DNA of 64,000 nt, from positions 24,181,890 through 24,245,889 of the forward strand of contig NW_024044348.1 in assembly GCF_014851395.1 (NCBI RefSeq). Direction: 5' to 3'. The stretch's first letter is position 1. The number at the start of each line of letters is the position of its first letter. The stretch comes from Micropterus salmoides (taxonomy: Eukaryota > Chordata > Actinopteri > Centrarchiformes > Centrarchidae). Below, one piece after another: positions 11,265 through 22,800 of this stretch. The notes under the pieces are model-generated. The model worked only from the letters and a program-made list of their open reading frames with translations, made no database searches and was not told where the DNA came from. The position numbers were made by a program, and so were the translations under genes.

Positions 11265-12577
11265 AGGGGCATTATGGAGTTTCCAGCGGCCACTAGCAGT
11301 GCGGTTCTAAGATTGCAACCAGGTGTGTGCTCGTACGCATGCTCGCTTGAACTCATGAGCAAGCATAACCCAAAACAATACCACTTTCATACAGAAATAC
11401 CACATCACTCAGATATGTTCGGGCTCTGTTACTTCAACATTTTCGTCTCAGAGGCAGATCAACACCTGCGCCGTCCTTTTCATTCAGCACAGCCAGCCGC
11501 ATATCAGCACTATAATCGCGAAAAAAGGCAGAGTAACAGCGGCTATAGAACAGACAGGGAGAACAGACAGAGCTGGGAACTCAACTCCCACTGCAACGTT
11601 ACAGTAATAGTTTTATCAGCTGCAGGTTGAAGTAATCCGTCTTCGTTACATGATCACGGTACATTTACTGCATTTAGCCGACGTGCTACATCGTTAGCTC
11701 GCCTGCTGCTTTTCAGTAACCATCTTTACTATCTGTGAATCTGTCACCAGAGGCTCAGCAATGTCAGCACAGCTACATGTATTGGATGATAATGAAACAG
11801 TTAGCTGGAATGGATATTATAATGACATTGCGTCATACTTTATTAGCAGTTAGACCGCAGTAACTTTACTGTAACTAGTGTTAGTGGATGGTTCTTCCTC
11901 TGGGTTGTTGTGACTGTTTTGTTGCAGTGTTTTATGTTATCTGGGTCACGTTAGTTAAAGCAACGGAGAGGTGGAGAAGCTGTATATCTGATTATCGTAA
12001 AAACGACAATAAACATAACCTGAACGTTTTGAAGCAAACAGCAGCAGGTCTGAGCTGCCGTAGCGTTAGCTGGCTGCTCCTGACTGCATCACTATAGGCT
12101 AACGTTAGTAAACAAATCGCTCCACATTTGCTTTTTACCGTTACATCCTTTCTTACAGGCTAAATCAACAGTGGTACACAGGATATTAAATAGTAGTCAC
12201 TAACGTGACTTTCTCTGTGTTTCTCCAGCTTTACTAATGCTCACTTTGTTCTTACTCAACATCATCTGAACCTGTTTGGTCTGATGGGCTTCAGCACATA
12301 AACATTTCTTGTTGTTTTGTATCCTTATGGGGAGACTGTGTTTTGCTGTGAGACGGTTGTTTTATGGTGTTAGTGGACTGCATGTTGTTAGCTGCTGTCG
12401 GGAGCGCGCACAGGGCTGAATCCGACCCGGAGACCCCACATTAAAAGCAGAATAGTGGCTGATGCAAGCAACAGAGAAAACAGGCGTGTGCTTCATTTCT
12501 AACTGAGTTTTGAGCCCATTGACAATAAGGCAATGAAAATTGTATTAATTTCATTAAAAAACTTACATATAGCCCCT
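11265..12577. mobile_element. TTAA-target DNA transposon, nonautonomous (1.3 kb)
   Basis: The left end aggggcattatggagttt and the right end (reverse complement aggggctatatgtaagttt) form imperfect inverted termini, each bordered by TTAA (11261-11264 and 12578-12581). TTAA targets are known for the piggyBac and Kolobok superfamilies; ends beginning AG rather than CC fit Kolobok better. The interior is relatively GC- and CpG-rich compared with flanking intron, and no transposase is recognisable. Confidence 0.75.
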
Positions 12578-12581
12578 TTAA

Positions 12582-13552
12582 TCAAAACAATATATACAAT
12601 CAAATGCTGTTTCTTGTAAACTGATGTACAGAGGTGCTTTTGGTTGACTGATATGAATTTAGTTGCTCAAAATGTTTTTGTTTTAGCAATACCACTCCCA
12701 CTAAGAACAACTTTAAGGTTGGCTATATATATACATATATATATGGCTAGCGTTGCCTAATATTTGTTACTAGTACTACACCATTACGATAGCAAATGCT
12801 GGTCGCATTGACTTACCCGAAAACATTTCACATATTCCTTCCAGCTGAATTTGTGCTGGTCTATGACAAATATTACCACTGGCACCAGTAGAAGCAGAGG
12901 CTGCAGACGAGGACAGACGTGTCCTGTAGCTGCTAACCCTACTAAAATAATTTCATTAGTATGCATTTAGTAGAGTGTTGGTCTCATCTCATGCTCTAAA
13001 TTCCATTTCTGCGCATTTTTTCAGAGTTTTCAGAGCGGAATACCACAGTGGAAACACAACTTTTACCATATAAACAAGTAAGAAATATATATTACAGTTG
13101 AATGTCTTAATTTTCTTTGGCAAAACAACTAAAATAAAACTCAATTGGTATGTCTACAAATATATCATGTGTTCTTACTCAGATTACTGTGAGCATAAGT
13201 GCATGAATGGTCTATCTATATCTATAAATCCTATAATCCCATCATATTTGTGGATTCTGTAAATGCAGGTTGCCTTAAGACTAACTGTAGCAATATAATT
13301 ACTAGAAAGTACAGAGGGTTTCTTGGAATAAGCTGCAAGGAGCAGAGATCAATGGCAAAAAACAAACAACAAATATACAGCCAAGAAAACTCTGGTCCTC
13401 AAGACATGATGAGTATCACTTCAGTGTAAGTAGGGTGTTTAGGTTTAGAAGAAGATAGTAGAAATTGTGAAGGATATGTTCAGATTGTTTCAAGTCTATC
13501 TTAGCCAAACGCCCTTGTGGCATTGAGAGAGTTATTGGTCATCAACTGGGGC
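12582..13552. other. Intronic sequence, no gene recognised
   Basis: AT-rich intron with a short (TA)n at 12724-12744. Nothing else is recognised. Confidence 0.5.
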
Positions 13553-13613
13553 ACTGGGTGGGGATCTCTGGTACTGCCTTAGAATGGTTTTCATTGTACC
13601 TGTCAAATAGGAG
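13553..13613 (+). repeat. 61-bp L2 segment duplicated at 14584-14644
   Basis: The stretch encoding WVGISGTALEWFSLYL matches 14584-14644 at 60 of 61 bases. The following few bases read SNRS and then diverge. It is either an isolated L2 fragment or a local copy of the L2 downstream. Confidence 0.75.
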
Positions 13614-13728
13614 TTAGTCAAAGTATGTAGGTATCTTCCAAAGTTACAATTTTTTCGGAATGATATTCCCTCTTTGTGTTTCCAGAAACAATATTGCCTT
13701 GCTGAGCCACAGCAGAGGCAGTGTAACA

Positions 13729-13730
<2 letters not shown>

Positions 13731-13768
<38 letters not shown>
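13731..13768. repeat. (GT)n microsatellite
   Basis: About nineteen GT units. Confidence 0.95.
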
Positions 13769-13769
<1 letters not shown>

Positions 13770-14440
13770 GCGGATATTACCAGTTTCACAGTGTGACAAG
13801 GTGCAACCATGTGTATGTTTTAATAGCTATATAACTTGTTCTTAATTACTTTAATTAAATATATTGATACTTGCTGCCATAATCACTGTATCACAAACAC
13901 ACTAGAGCATGTCTTCATTCATATATTAATATATTAAATACATCTAACTAATACCTAATTCTATGCAGGACAACAGTTTTGAGTTAAGAGTACATTGTAT
14001 TGTAAGGTGTTTCTAATTTTCTACAGTGCTTATTGGTGAATTATGACGCAAAGTCTCTTAACAGTGCACAATAAACCATTTTTTTCTGGCCATCACAATA
14101 AGTGTCCCAACAACTGTGATGAAAATTAGCCCTTCAAGTGAAATTTGAATGCATAGATAATTAAATGAATAGATTAAATATGTATTTGCCACAATCTTTC
14201 CTCAAACTGGTAACATGAAAAACACTTTCTCTTTTAATGGCATGTCCTTTATCACCATTGTGCTTGTGTAGATTTGATTTCTAACCTTAATAATGTTGGC
14301 AACCTTTTAATTCCCTTTCATATTGTATTGCAACCTTGTCTTGTCCATTTGTCAGCTGTATAACTATATGCCTGCCTTAGGAATTTAAGTTTATTAAGAT
14401 TCAGGAAGCAGTGTGATGTTTGTATATTATTGTGTCCCTA
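13770..14440. other. Intronic sequence, no gene recognised
   Basis: AT-rich stretch between the L2 fragment and the main L2 relic, with no exon-like frame. Confidence 0.45.
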
Positions 14441-15760
14441 TGGTTGTGTCCCTGATTATTTTAGAACTGCTTGCGTAAATCCACTTTTTAAAAAACCTGG
14501 TTCAGATCCCTACCTCAAAATTTTAGACCTTAGAGCTGCATTTGACACCATTGATCACAACATCATGTTAGACAGACTGAGGGACTGGGTGGGGATCTCT
14601 GGTACTGCCTTAGAATGGTTTTCATTGTAACTGTCAAATAGGAGGTTCTCTGTGTCTGTTAACTACTATGTCTTTTCATTTTGTTCAGTTAAATATGGTG
14701 TGCCTCATGGGTTGGTCTTAGAACCCATTTTAGCGTTCACTTGGACATATTATCCAGAAACATGGAGTTTCCTTTCATATTTATGCTGATGTACATGCCC
14801 ATCAAATCCACAGACCCTGGAATGTTGAGTTCACTTCCCAACTGCCTCTGTGAAGTCAAAAACTGGATGTCAAATAATTTCCTCCAGCTGAACTCAGACA
14901 AAACAGAGATCCTGGTCATTGGGTCCCAGCAAATGGCAAAGCATATACAGCCATCTGCTGGTTCCCTAGTAAATCACATTAAGCCTGTTGCAAAGAATCT
15001 TGGTGTCTGGTTTGATTTTGAGCAGCACACCCCAAAGCTTGTGCAATCATGTTTTTTTTTATCAAAATTATGACCAAATGTAACTTTTAAGGACACTGAG
15101 GCCATTTTACAGGCCTTCATCTCATCACGCTTGGATTACTTCAACAGCATTTTTAATTGTTTGACCCAAGAATTTATTGATCCAGACTGTCCAGAACTCA
15201 ACTGCCAGGCTTTTAACCAGAACTAAGAAATAATATCACATCACCCCTGTTTTAGCTTCACTACACTGGCTCCCAGTATGTTTTAGAATTTAAAATTTTA
15301 TTGATTACTTTTATGGCCTCTTCGTGGCCCCTCGCCCTGTTATATCTCTGACCTTTTAGTACGCACCAGCACGTACCTTGAGATCCTCGGGCAGAGGTCT
15401 GCTGTCTGTTCCAGAGTCTCGACTGAAAACTAAAGGGGACAGAGCGTTTGCTGTCAGGGCCCCGAGGCTCTGGAACAGCCTGCCCGAGGAAATCAGGGTG
15501 GATGAGTCAGTGAACTCTTTTAAGTCCCTTCTTAAAACATACTTTTATAGGAGAGCCTTTCCCGAATTTATTTATTTTATTGTATTTTATATATTTTTTA
15601 TTTATACTTTTAACGTGTATTTTAGTCTCAAAAATGCTTTCTTGCTTTTATTGTGTCTTTGTTTTTATGTGCTTTATTGTCTTTTCACTTGTTAAAGCAC
15701 TTTGTAACTTGTTTTTGAAAAGATTATCATCATTATTATTAGTAGTAGTAGTAGTAGTAT
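14441..15760 (+). mobile_element. L2-clade LINE, 5'-truncated and decayed
   Basis: Reverse-transcriptase remnants in order: ACVNPLFKKPGSDP (14468), then after an internal deletion DLRAAFDTIDH (catalytic motif A, about 14525), WVGISGTALEWF, a box reading HIYADV where YADD is expected (14776-14793, second Asp lost), VKNWMSNNFLQLNSDKTEIL, KNLGVWFDFE, FISSRLDYFNSIFN, and the C-terminal GDRAFAVRAPRLWNSLPEEI with SFKSLLKTYFYRRAF. It ends with an AAAGCACTTTGTAACTTG-like tail and a (TAG)n run (15740-15759), typical of L2 3' ends. Several frameshifts and stops; inactive. Confidence 0.88.
15740..15759. repeat. (TAG)n at the L2 3' end
   Basis: About six TAG/AGT units following ATTATT units; a usual LINE tail rather than an independent microsatellite. 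Confidence 0.8.
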
Positions 15761-17241
15761 AGTATGATGACAACAATGTCTGGATGGTGGATGTGCAAAT
15801 GTTTTCTTACAACACAATTTTTTCAAGTCGGTCTTACAGGTATAACAGTTGTTAGGTGCCAATATGAAGATTGAAATAGGTTTTGTAAAGTCAAAATGTA
15901 TTTCAAAGTTTATCTGAAGTTTCAGCAGTCTAAGTAAGTCAAATCAAATGGAAATATTCCAAAGTTTCGGTCTTTTAGTGCAAAATTCCCTATGTGTTTC
16001 CCTGGACAGTACTTTCTTGTTGAGCTTGAAGGATAGCAACAAAAACTCTGGAAGATATACACTTGAATTGTTTAACTCAAATGAAACCTCACATTTTAAT
16101 GTACTTTTACACATAACGTTTACTATTGAAATGTGCCCCCCCCCCCCCCCCCATCACTTACCGTATATTGAATGAGTAGTAGGAGGAGATCTTTTAACGG
16201 ACAGTATTAACAAGAGGAATGATTACAGCAACCTGTGTCAGTGTTCATATGTGCACCTGACATAAAACTCTTAACCTATCCTTTCATGTAATCTTGGCCC
16301 CAGTAGAGTTCCCCAAAAAATATCTTGCCAATAGGAATACTTCATGGTAGATAAGGTAATTACAGCCAGGGCAAACACCAAACCTGTCAAGGCTCACACA
16401 AAATATATTTGGCAGCTACACAATTTTACTACTTGAAAAAACTAAGGCAGACAACAATTATGACCATACTGGTAAATGTTCATTAAGATAGCTTAGACAT
16501 AAAAGCTGTGTCCTTCGAACAGAAGATAATCCAGAAGTGGACTTGGGCATAATGGATATCCACTGGTCCTATTTAGAATGTCTGAAATACACAGAGGTGC
16601 ATGTTTGTATACTGTTATAAATAAATATGATGGCAAGAAGTTTGTGATCTTCTGAGGAACTCATTAATTTGCTGGAGTGTGGGTCATATATTGGGTAAAA
16701 AAATCTCCCCACAGGGATCAAAAAGGTATCACTTAACTTGTGAAATTGCAGGTGCAAGTGCTGCCTGACAAACTACTTCTGCAAACACCTCATGTGCAGC
16801 AGTCACAGTGGACACACGGTGAGCTGCTGACACAAGACCCGCGGGGTACATGACAATAAGAATGTCAATGGTTTCCCCCGCTGTGTCCTCTGACTGGTTC
16901 TGAGAAACTAACTTGAAGTATGACAAAGTCCAGCAGCACCATCAAATATAACATCTGTTGTTTTTATTTTTAAAGTAGAAAGGCTGGTCCAAGTGGGGGT
17001 CAGAATCAAGAGGGTTTTTAAAATGATGAACAAGCTGCATGCCACTCACAGTAACAGTGCTGCTGGTGAGAGGGAGCAGCAGCTGAAATTTCCATATTCA
17101 ACTTCCTGTGTTTCCACCTACCCACCTAATGACCAGCAGCATTAGAAGAATGGTCCTGTACAGCTACATCTTTATAGCATACCTCCAACCTGATCATCAA
17201 TGAGGCTGGGCATTGTAGGAAGGAGCAAAATTTGTCACACA
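15761..17241. other. Intronic sequence, no gene recognised
   Basis: No exon or element is recognised apart from a C17 run at 16136-16152. A 65-codon minus-strand frame (16926-16729) is open but matches no family I know and has no good splice context. Confidence 0.45.
16136..16152. repeat. Poly-C tract
   Basis: Seventeen consecutive C. Confidence 0.95.
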
Positions 17242-17245
17242 TTAA

Positions 17246-17893
17246 AGCAACATTATGTAAGATTTGTTTTTAATGTGATTTGGGGCCTCTACCGTTTCAG
17301 AGTGCAATTTGCAGTCGTAAATAAGGACATTACTTATGATTAAATACTAGCAAGTCGACATCTTAACTAACACAGCCAAACAACAAGCAAGTGCGACAAC
17401 ATAAGACATAGCAATGTTTTACTTATTAGTCCAGCAGAAAGAATGCCAGCTCGGCGGCTGTCTTGGAGATTTTTATTTTCACGAAGCTCTCGCCAACGTC
17501 TAGGAGCCTCTTGCTTGATCACTCTCTTTTTCTCTTCTTAGCTTCCTCCATCAACGTCCTTTTCAGTCTCTTCGCTTCTGCCATTAGCTAATATTATGTC
17601 CATAGAGGTTGCTGAGACACATTAAGTCTTATAGTGTAGTATCACTTACTCAAGACCTGTAGGTTTACTTCTACTGATATAAAACAGTGTTGATGGTAAG
17701 CTGGAATTCAGGCAGCTGGAATGGATTCCAATGGGGTCCGTTTTTCACATTGAAGAGGTACTTAAAATTCGACTGTCAATCTTACAGTTGCAGCTTTGCA
17801 GCAGTGTTATGACACAAGAATCATACCATTTTGGCAATATGGGGGTGCTTAAAGTCTGATTTTACATAGGACTACTAGTTTTCTCCTAATAAG
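17246..17893. mobile_element. Probable TTAA-type DNA element, decayed
   Basis: It starts after TTAA (17242-17245) with agcaacattatgtaagattt. Near the right end, gattttacata (17861-17872) and the preceding cttaaagt are the inverse of that start (TATGTAA.AT then TTAA), but the outermost bases have diverged, so the right boundary is uncertain. No coding frame. Confidence 0.45.
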
Positions 17894-17897
17894 TTAA

Positions 17898-18949
17898 TAC
17901 ACAGCCTATTGAAATATAAATATCAACATATAATGCTGTAAATTAAAATGTGAAAAGAAAGAAGCTTTTAATAGGCAAAAATTTTTAAAGTGCCCTTAAA
18001 GAAGGGGGGTCAGTGCACACGTGCTGGCATAGCGTGTATGTGGGCCTTTCCAAAACTGCTTGCTACTAACTCTCCCTACGTACTTCCACTCCGTTTGCGC
18101 GTTCATGCATAGGGTCTGCCACATTGAGTGCCATCCAAAACCAATGAGGGCGGAGTAGTAGTTAATAAACCCTCCAATGCCGTGTGAGCACCGATGCCGG
18201 CTTGTTGAAGGTGTGTAAGACCCTATTCTGCACAATGTGGGACCTTTCTTTCAAATGTGAGTTCCGTGTGACTTTGCCGGTTAGCATGGGATTTTTAAAT
18301 CCCAAAACTACACTTACATTTCATATCACCATTCACAGGTTAACAACATTGTGTTCAATAAAAAAAATGCTCTTGTCTGATAGACAATACAACTGTTGTT
18401 TTCATTGAATCGTGTTCATCTCATCCGAAAATCTTCAGCCAAAACAAAATAGCCTACATTAAACGACAATATTATAGAACATGACACAACCAGATACACA
18501 GGGGGATTGCATAACAGCAACAAATACATTAAGGAAAAATAGTTAAGTCTTTATACATTTTAACTGTTTTAAATTCTTCAGACTACATAATGCTTCAATG
18601 TAATGTTTGATTTATTTTGAAATGTTACTTGTGAATGTAGGCCTAATATTTTTTAAATAAAATAAAGAGGTTCAAATAGACTTGTCTTTTACAATGAATA
18701 TCAATCTTTTCATAAAAGAATATAATGTATAATATATTATATAATATATATATAATATATAATATATTTCTTTTTTGTAAATATCTAAAGTCATAAAAAA
18801 TATTTGAAATCTAACCAAACTAATTTGGCTCATAAACAAACACAAACTGAATGACAAATGCTTTCAGTTTCGTTATTGTAAAAAACACACTTTTCCTCAA
18901 CATCAATCCTGAATCTTAATACAACTGTTGTTTATTTGTTACACGTATT
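17898..18949. other. Intronic sequence, possibly older repeat
   Basis: No gene recognised. 18000-18300 has more CpG than the surrounding intron, which may mean another decayed element. 18725-18775 is a (TA)-rich simple stretch. Confidence 0.4.
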
Positions 18950-20527
18950 ATAGCAGTGAATGCAGCGGTAACATCAGATCCTATTTACACTGGGAGGAGG
19001 GTAGTTCGTCAGCCGCTGTGGCCAACCAGAGTTCACTCCGTGTCGATGTGGAAGTGGCGAGGGTCTAGTTTCGGAAAGGCCCTGTGTGTATGGTGTAGTA
19101 GCAGAAGAGAAACACTTGCTGAAGAGACGAAGCCCCAGCTTCACCGGTGTTGTGCCGACTTGTCCGCAACTTCCGGGACGTTCGGATCATTTATCACCAT
19201 TGATGAACCACACAAAGATTATTATATCGTTTTTAAACAGTAGTTATAATAGACCCTCGAGGAACCGCAATGTGCATGTACAGTTGTCTGCGGCACGGCA
19301 TGGCACGCACACAAAACTTGGCACAAGGCAGGTTGAATGGCAGGCGAGCAAAGAGAAAATGGTCACCATTATGCCTCAGTTTAGCTGGAAATGCACAGTG
19401 TAAGTTACAGAGACTAATAAACAGAGACAGCAGCTCTGCAGCTTCTTAAGATCAAAGCGGCGCTACCGGGTATAAACCCCACGCCTAGTGTTGTAGTACT
19501 TGGTCACTTTTTGATGGTCTCAGTCTCGTCTCGGACTCGATCTCATTTGTACTCGGTCTTGTCTTGGTCTTGGACATTGAGGACTTGGGATTTTATTTCA
19601 AGACCAGCCAAGACTATAACTTTGGGAATATCAATAAATTGCTTTTGCATTGTCTGATTTATTTGTTAACATCCAAACTTTGATTGGATGTAAAACTTAG
19701 TGCTTCAGATGCAACCAATAACTCTAATTAAAAATGTGTTGTTACCGTTAACGACTGTCCCTCCTTCCCGCCCCCCTTTACACGCACTCCAAATGTTAAT
19801 AAAAGTTTGATTTAATTCATTTGAATCACAAATGAATTAGCACTCAATTTTTATATTAAGATATTTATTTTGTTGAGGAAAAGGGACTGAAAAACACATT
19901 TTACTTAGTTTAACTCTTGCATTTTTGTTAAAGGATTTTATCGTAATAGTTTTGAATGTTCTGCCTCAGATTTGTGAAGCAATCCACTGTTTGGCATCAA
20001 TTGTTTGTTCTGACCATAAAGAAATGTGTAAATCCACAATTAACCATTTGTGTTTAAATTTGAAAGAAATAATGATTTGACATTTATCGTGTAAATTATC
20101 AATATCGAATGATATCACATTTTTATTGTGAAAACATTTTTGGACAGATCACACAGCTCTAGTGTTAAGTGGTAAACATGGAAAAAGCTCTTAGTGTTTG
20201 GATGTGGGTGTTTTAATGAGAATGTGGATCTTTCAGATCACTTTGAGAAGTACCTATGATCTCGTCTCACATTTTATTGTGTGTCATGTAATCTGGGGAA
20301 CTGGTCTTGGTCTCGACTTGGTCTCAACTCCTGAAAGTCTTGTCTCGATCTCCATAAACTCTGGTCTTGGTCTTGACTTGGACTCGGTTTGGGCGGTCTT
20401 GACTACAACACTACCCACGCCACAATCGCCACCACACAGACACACGCGATTCGACTATCAGTCAAGTATAGGCAAGACTTTACAATTCTTATTTGACTAT
20501 GTAAATCCTTAGTCGGGGACAGCCTTA
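18950..20527 (-). mobile_element. hAT-family element copy 1, truncated, interrupted
   Basis: Read on the minus strand, the end at 20527 begins taaggctgtccccgactaag and is followed by sequence homologous to 58226-58640. Shared blocks include the end itself, gcagagctgc.gtctct, taacttacactgt.catttcc, cagctaaactgagg, gtttaaaaa.gat and gtgtggttcatcaa. Another hAT (19486-20413) sits inside it. The far terminus was not found, so the left limit is approximate and the element looks truncated. The GC-rich, CpG-containing character of 18960-19480 is explained by this element rather than by a promoter. Confidence 0.7.
19486..20413. mobile_element. hAT-like element (928 bp) nested in an older hAT
   Basis: The inverted termini begin tagtgttgtagt at both ends. 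They are flanked by a perfect 8-bp duplication, cccacgcc (19478-19485 and 20414-20421). Subterminal regions are rich in repeats of tcttggtctcgactt type on both sides, in inverse orientation. The interior is AT-rich without a transposase frame. Removing it restores continuity of the surrounding element. Confidence 0.85.
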
Positions 20528-21384
20528 AGACACAGGCAGAGAGAAGGCAGTGGATCCTGTACGAGGGAAGCTTTTCAGTTTTAGAAATAAATATTTTCGC
20601 ATCAGCTATCAGTGTGAGTGGGATGGAGTAAAATTACCACTGCTGACGCACAGCTGGGGATGGTAAGAAGAGGCCACAGAGGCCGGGTCAGCCCTTCTTC
20701 TATAAATGAGATTGCAGCATTCCCTACACACAAGGTCTGAAAGATATATACTGTCTCTTCTGTGCAGCACTTTGTGAACAAAGAGAGGGCAGTTGGCTCC
20801 TCTTAGCTTCATCCCACTGTCCATGTGGGCAGCCTGATGCGTTCATATCAGCTAGCCTTGCACCATTCAGTCAGAAGCTGAGAGGAGAAGAGGGTTTTAG
20901 GTCAACCGGCTGACCACTGCCCTCTTGGAGCTCAGACAGGCAGCATAATTGGAATAAGTGCTTATATTTATGTAAAAACATAAGTTACACTCTAATAAGT
21001 AAAGAGGACATAGTGGGTGTGATTCAATAGCTACTGACGCTCAGCTGGAGGAAGCCTTACAAGCTGAGCTGAAGCTTTGCCCGCAGTGACACACACCAGG
21101 GAGACCCTGAGGGCAGAGAAGAAGGCTGGCCAGTTGTCTCATTTCAGCACTATGCTGTCTGTCCTCAGTAATGTCTACACCATTCAGAGAAGTGCTAACA
21201 GGAGGAGCTGAGCTAAGAAGAGAATGATCTTGATTTTTATGACATTCACTGCGCTTCAAGACATAAAATCTAACTTTTCCGCTTAAAAATGTTTAAAAAA
21301 AGACTAGACCTATATTATATATTTTGTTGACTTGTGCACCTACATTATGCCAAGAGAGAGCTCCATAGTTTTAATCAAGGTAAC
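20528..21384. other. Intronic sequence, no gene recognised
   Basis: Short open frames on the minus strand have no recognisable protein features. Nothing else is seen. Confidence 0.45.
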
Positions 21385-22082
21385 TAGGGATGTCAAAAAA
21401 GTACAAAAATACTATCCACAATTATCGATACCAATCCAATACTGAGGTAAAAAACAAAATTATATATCCCATATACTTCAACATACACTCTTTTAATAAA
21501 AAACATTTGAACATTACAAAAAACAACTTACAGCTGTTAAAGTTGTGTGAGGATGTCCAGGACAGATGAGAGGTGATTTGATGTCAATATATTCATAAAT
21601 GAGCAAGCTAGTGAAATTACAACCTTGCACTGTGCATCTAATTATTAAATGGATTACTTTTTTACTTTTCTTTAAAAATTCACAGGTGTGAAATGTGTAA
21701 GTGTAAGGGTGGTTACTATCTATATTGGCAGTGGTTTGAGATTTATGTGACAATTTATGTGAAAACAAAAAAGTTATTGATGATTGAAATGGACTGTATT
21801 GCATTTTTAAGACAGTCCCTAACTCCGCTATAGCAACAGACTCAGCTCGTAGCGCTGCAAACTGCATCATTAGCTTTGTTGATTTTCAGGTGATCAAAAC
21901 TGGGAAATGTCTGCCTTAATTAGCTTAATAATCCCGTTTCCACACACGACTCTCTTTCGAGTCGAGGCGGAGCTGTCGCTGCTGCTGCACTTGTCGCTAT
22001 CTTCCATGTGTTGAATCTGTATGGAAGATTTTATTGGACTTTAATATTTGTAACCCACAGAAAACAATCCACAAATGTGTAC

Positions 22083-22294
22083 TATGATGCGCAAATATTT
22101 CACTCTCTACAAATGTGTATTTTTACATTTGTGATGTGTAAAATCATATCCACAAAAATACAGAGTGACTTCTACACACAAAACTGTTTTTACACATTTG
22201 CAGATTGCTTTCTGTCAATTTGTGGGTCATGTTACATTTGTAACTTCCTTTTTACACATTTGTGGAATTTTGTCCAATGTGTACTACTGAGATC

Positions 22295-22326
<32 letters not shown>

Positions 22327-22620
22327 CATACACAAATATCTCACTACCCAAAACATGTATTTTTACATTTGTGTTGTGTCAAATAATATCCACAAAAATA
22401 CAGTGCAATTTGCAAATATGTACAATTTACTCTCTAAACACATATTTTAATTTCACATACAGTGAACAAGTGTTATTTACGCATTTGTGGATCTATTTTT
22501 ACACACAAAACAGTTTTTGCCTGTCAATTTGCAGGTCACGTTACATTTGTGACTTCATTTTTACGCATTTATGGGATTTTCCACTTTGTACCAGAGATAT
22601 CTGTAAACAGAGATCTGTAA
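22083..22620. repeat. Two diverged tandem units around a poly-A run
   Basis: Unit 1 (about 22083-22298) and unit 2 (about 22327-22620) share in the same order: caaatat.tcactc, gtatttttacatttgtg, atatccacaaaaatacag, acacacaaaac.gtttt, gtcaatttg..ggtca.gtt, acatttgt.acttc, and a closing gatctgtaaa. Unit 2 has extra sequence in the middle. Recurrent caaatgtg/cacatttg words make both units partly self-complementary. The 214-codon plus-strand frame across it (22008-22652) is low-complexity and not a gene. Confidence 0.75.
22298..22326. repeat. Poly-A run (about 29)
   Basis: Uninterrupted A run between the two tandem units; it could mark an old retroposon tail or simple slippage. Confidence 0.95.
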
Positions 22621-22800
22621 ATGGGAGAGCAGTTTATGAGCTACACCAGTAGGTGGCGGTAGCGACATTGCCTCTCATGAGTTGAAAGAATATCCATTGC
22701 AGTACCCAGGATCATCTGTAGGATGTCCAATAAAATCTTCCATAGATCTGTGGTACCTAGCAAAACGAGTATCAGTTCTTGTAACATCCCTAAAGGTAAC

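Larger units (their letters stand above)
21385..22792. mobile_element. hAT-like element (1.4 kb) with perfect 8-bp duplication
   Basis: The left end is tagggatgtcaaaaaagtac; the right end in reverse complement starts tagggatgttacaagaactg. Both sides carry aaggtaac (21377-21384 and 22793-22800), an exact 8-bp hAT target duplication. The interior has no recognisable transposase. From about 22083 to 22620 it holds a diverged tandem duplication split by an A-run, listed separately, which may be a later insertion. Confidence 0.88.

Noticed and set aside
16729..16926. 65-codon minus-strand frame (ETIDILIVMYPAGLVSAAH)
   Set aside because: It looks more protein-like than most, but I recognise no family and see no convincing splice sites.
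18956..19480. CpG island or promoter
   Set aside because: The same blocks recur at 58226-58640 as part of a hAT family, which explains the composition.
22008..22652. 214-codon open frame, the longest in the window
   Set aside because: It runs through the tandem units and a poly-A (poly-Lys) run inside a hAT element, is low in complexity and has no domain.
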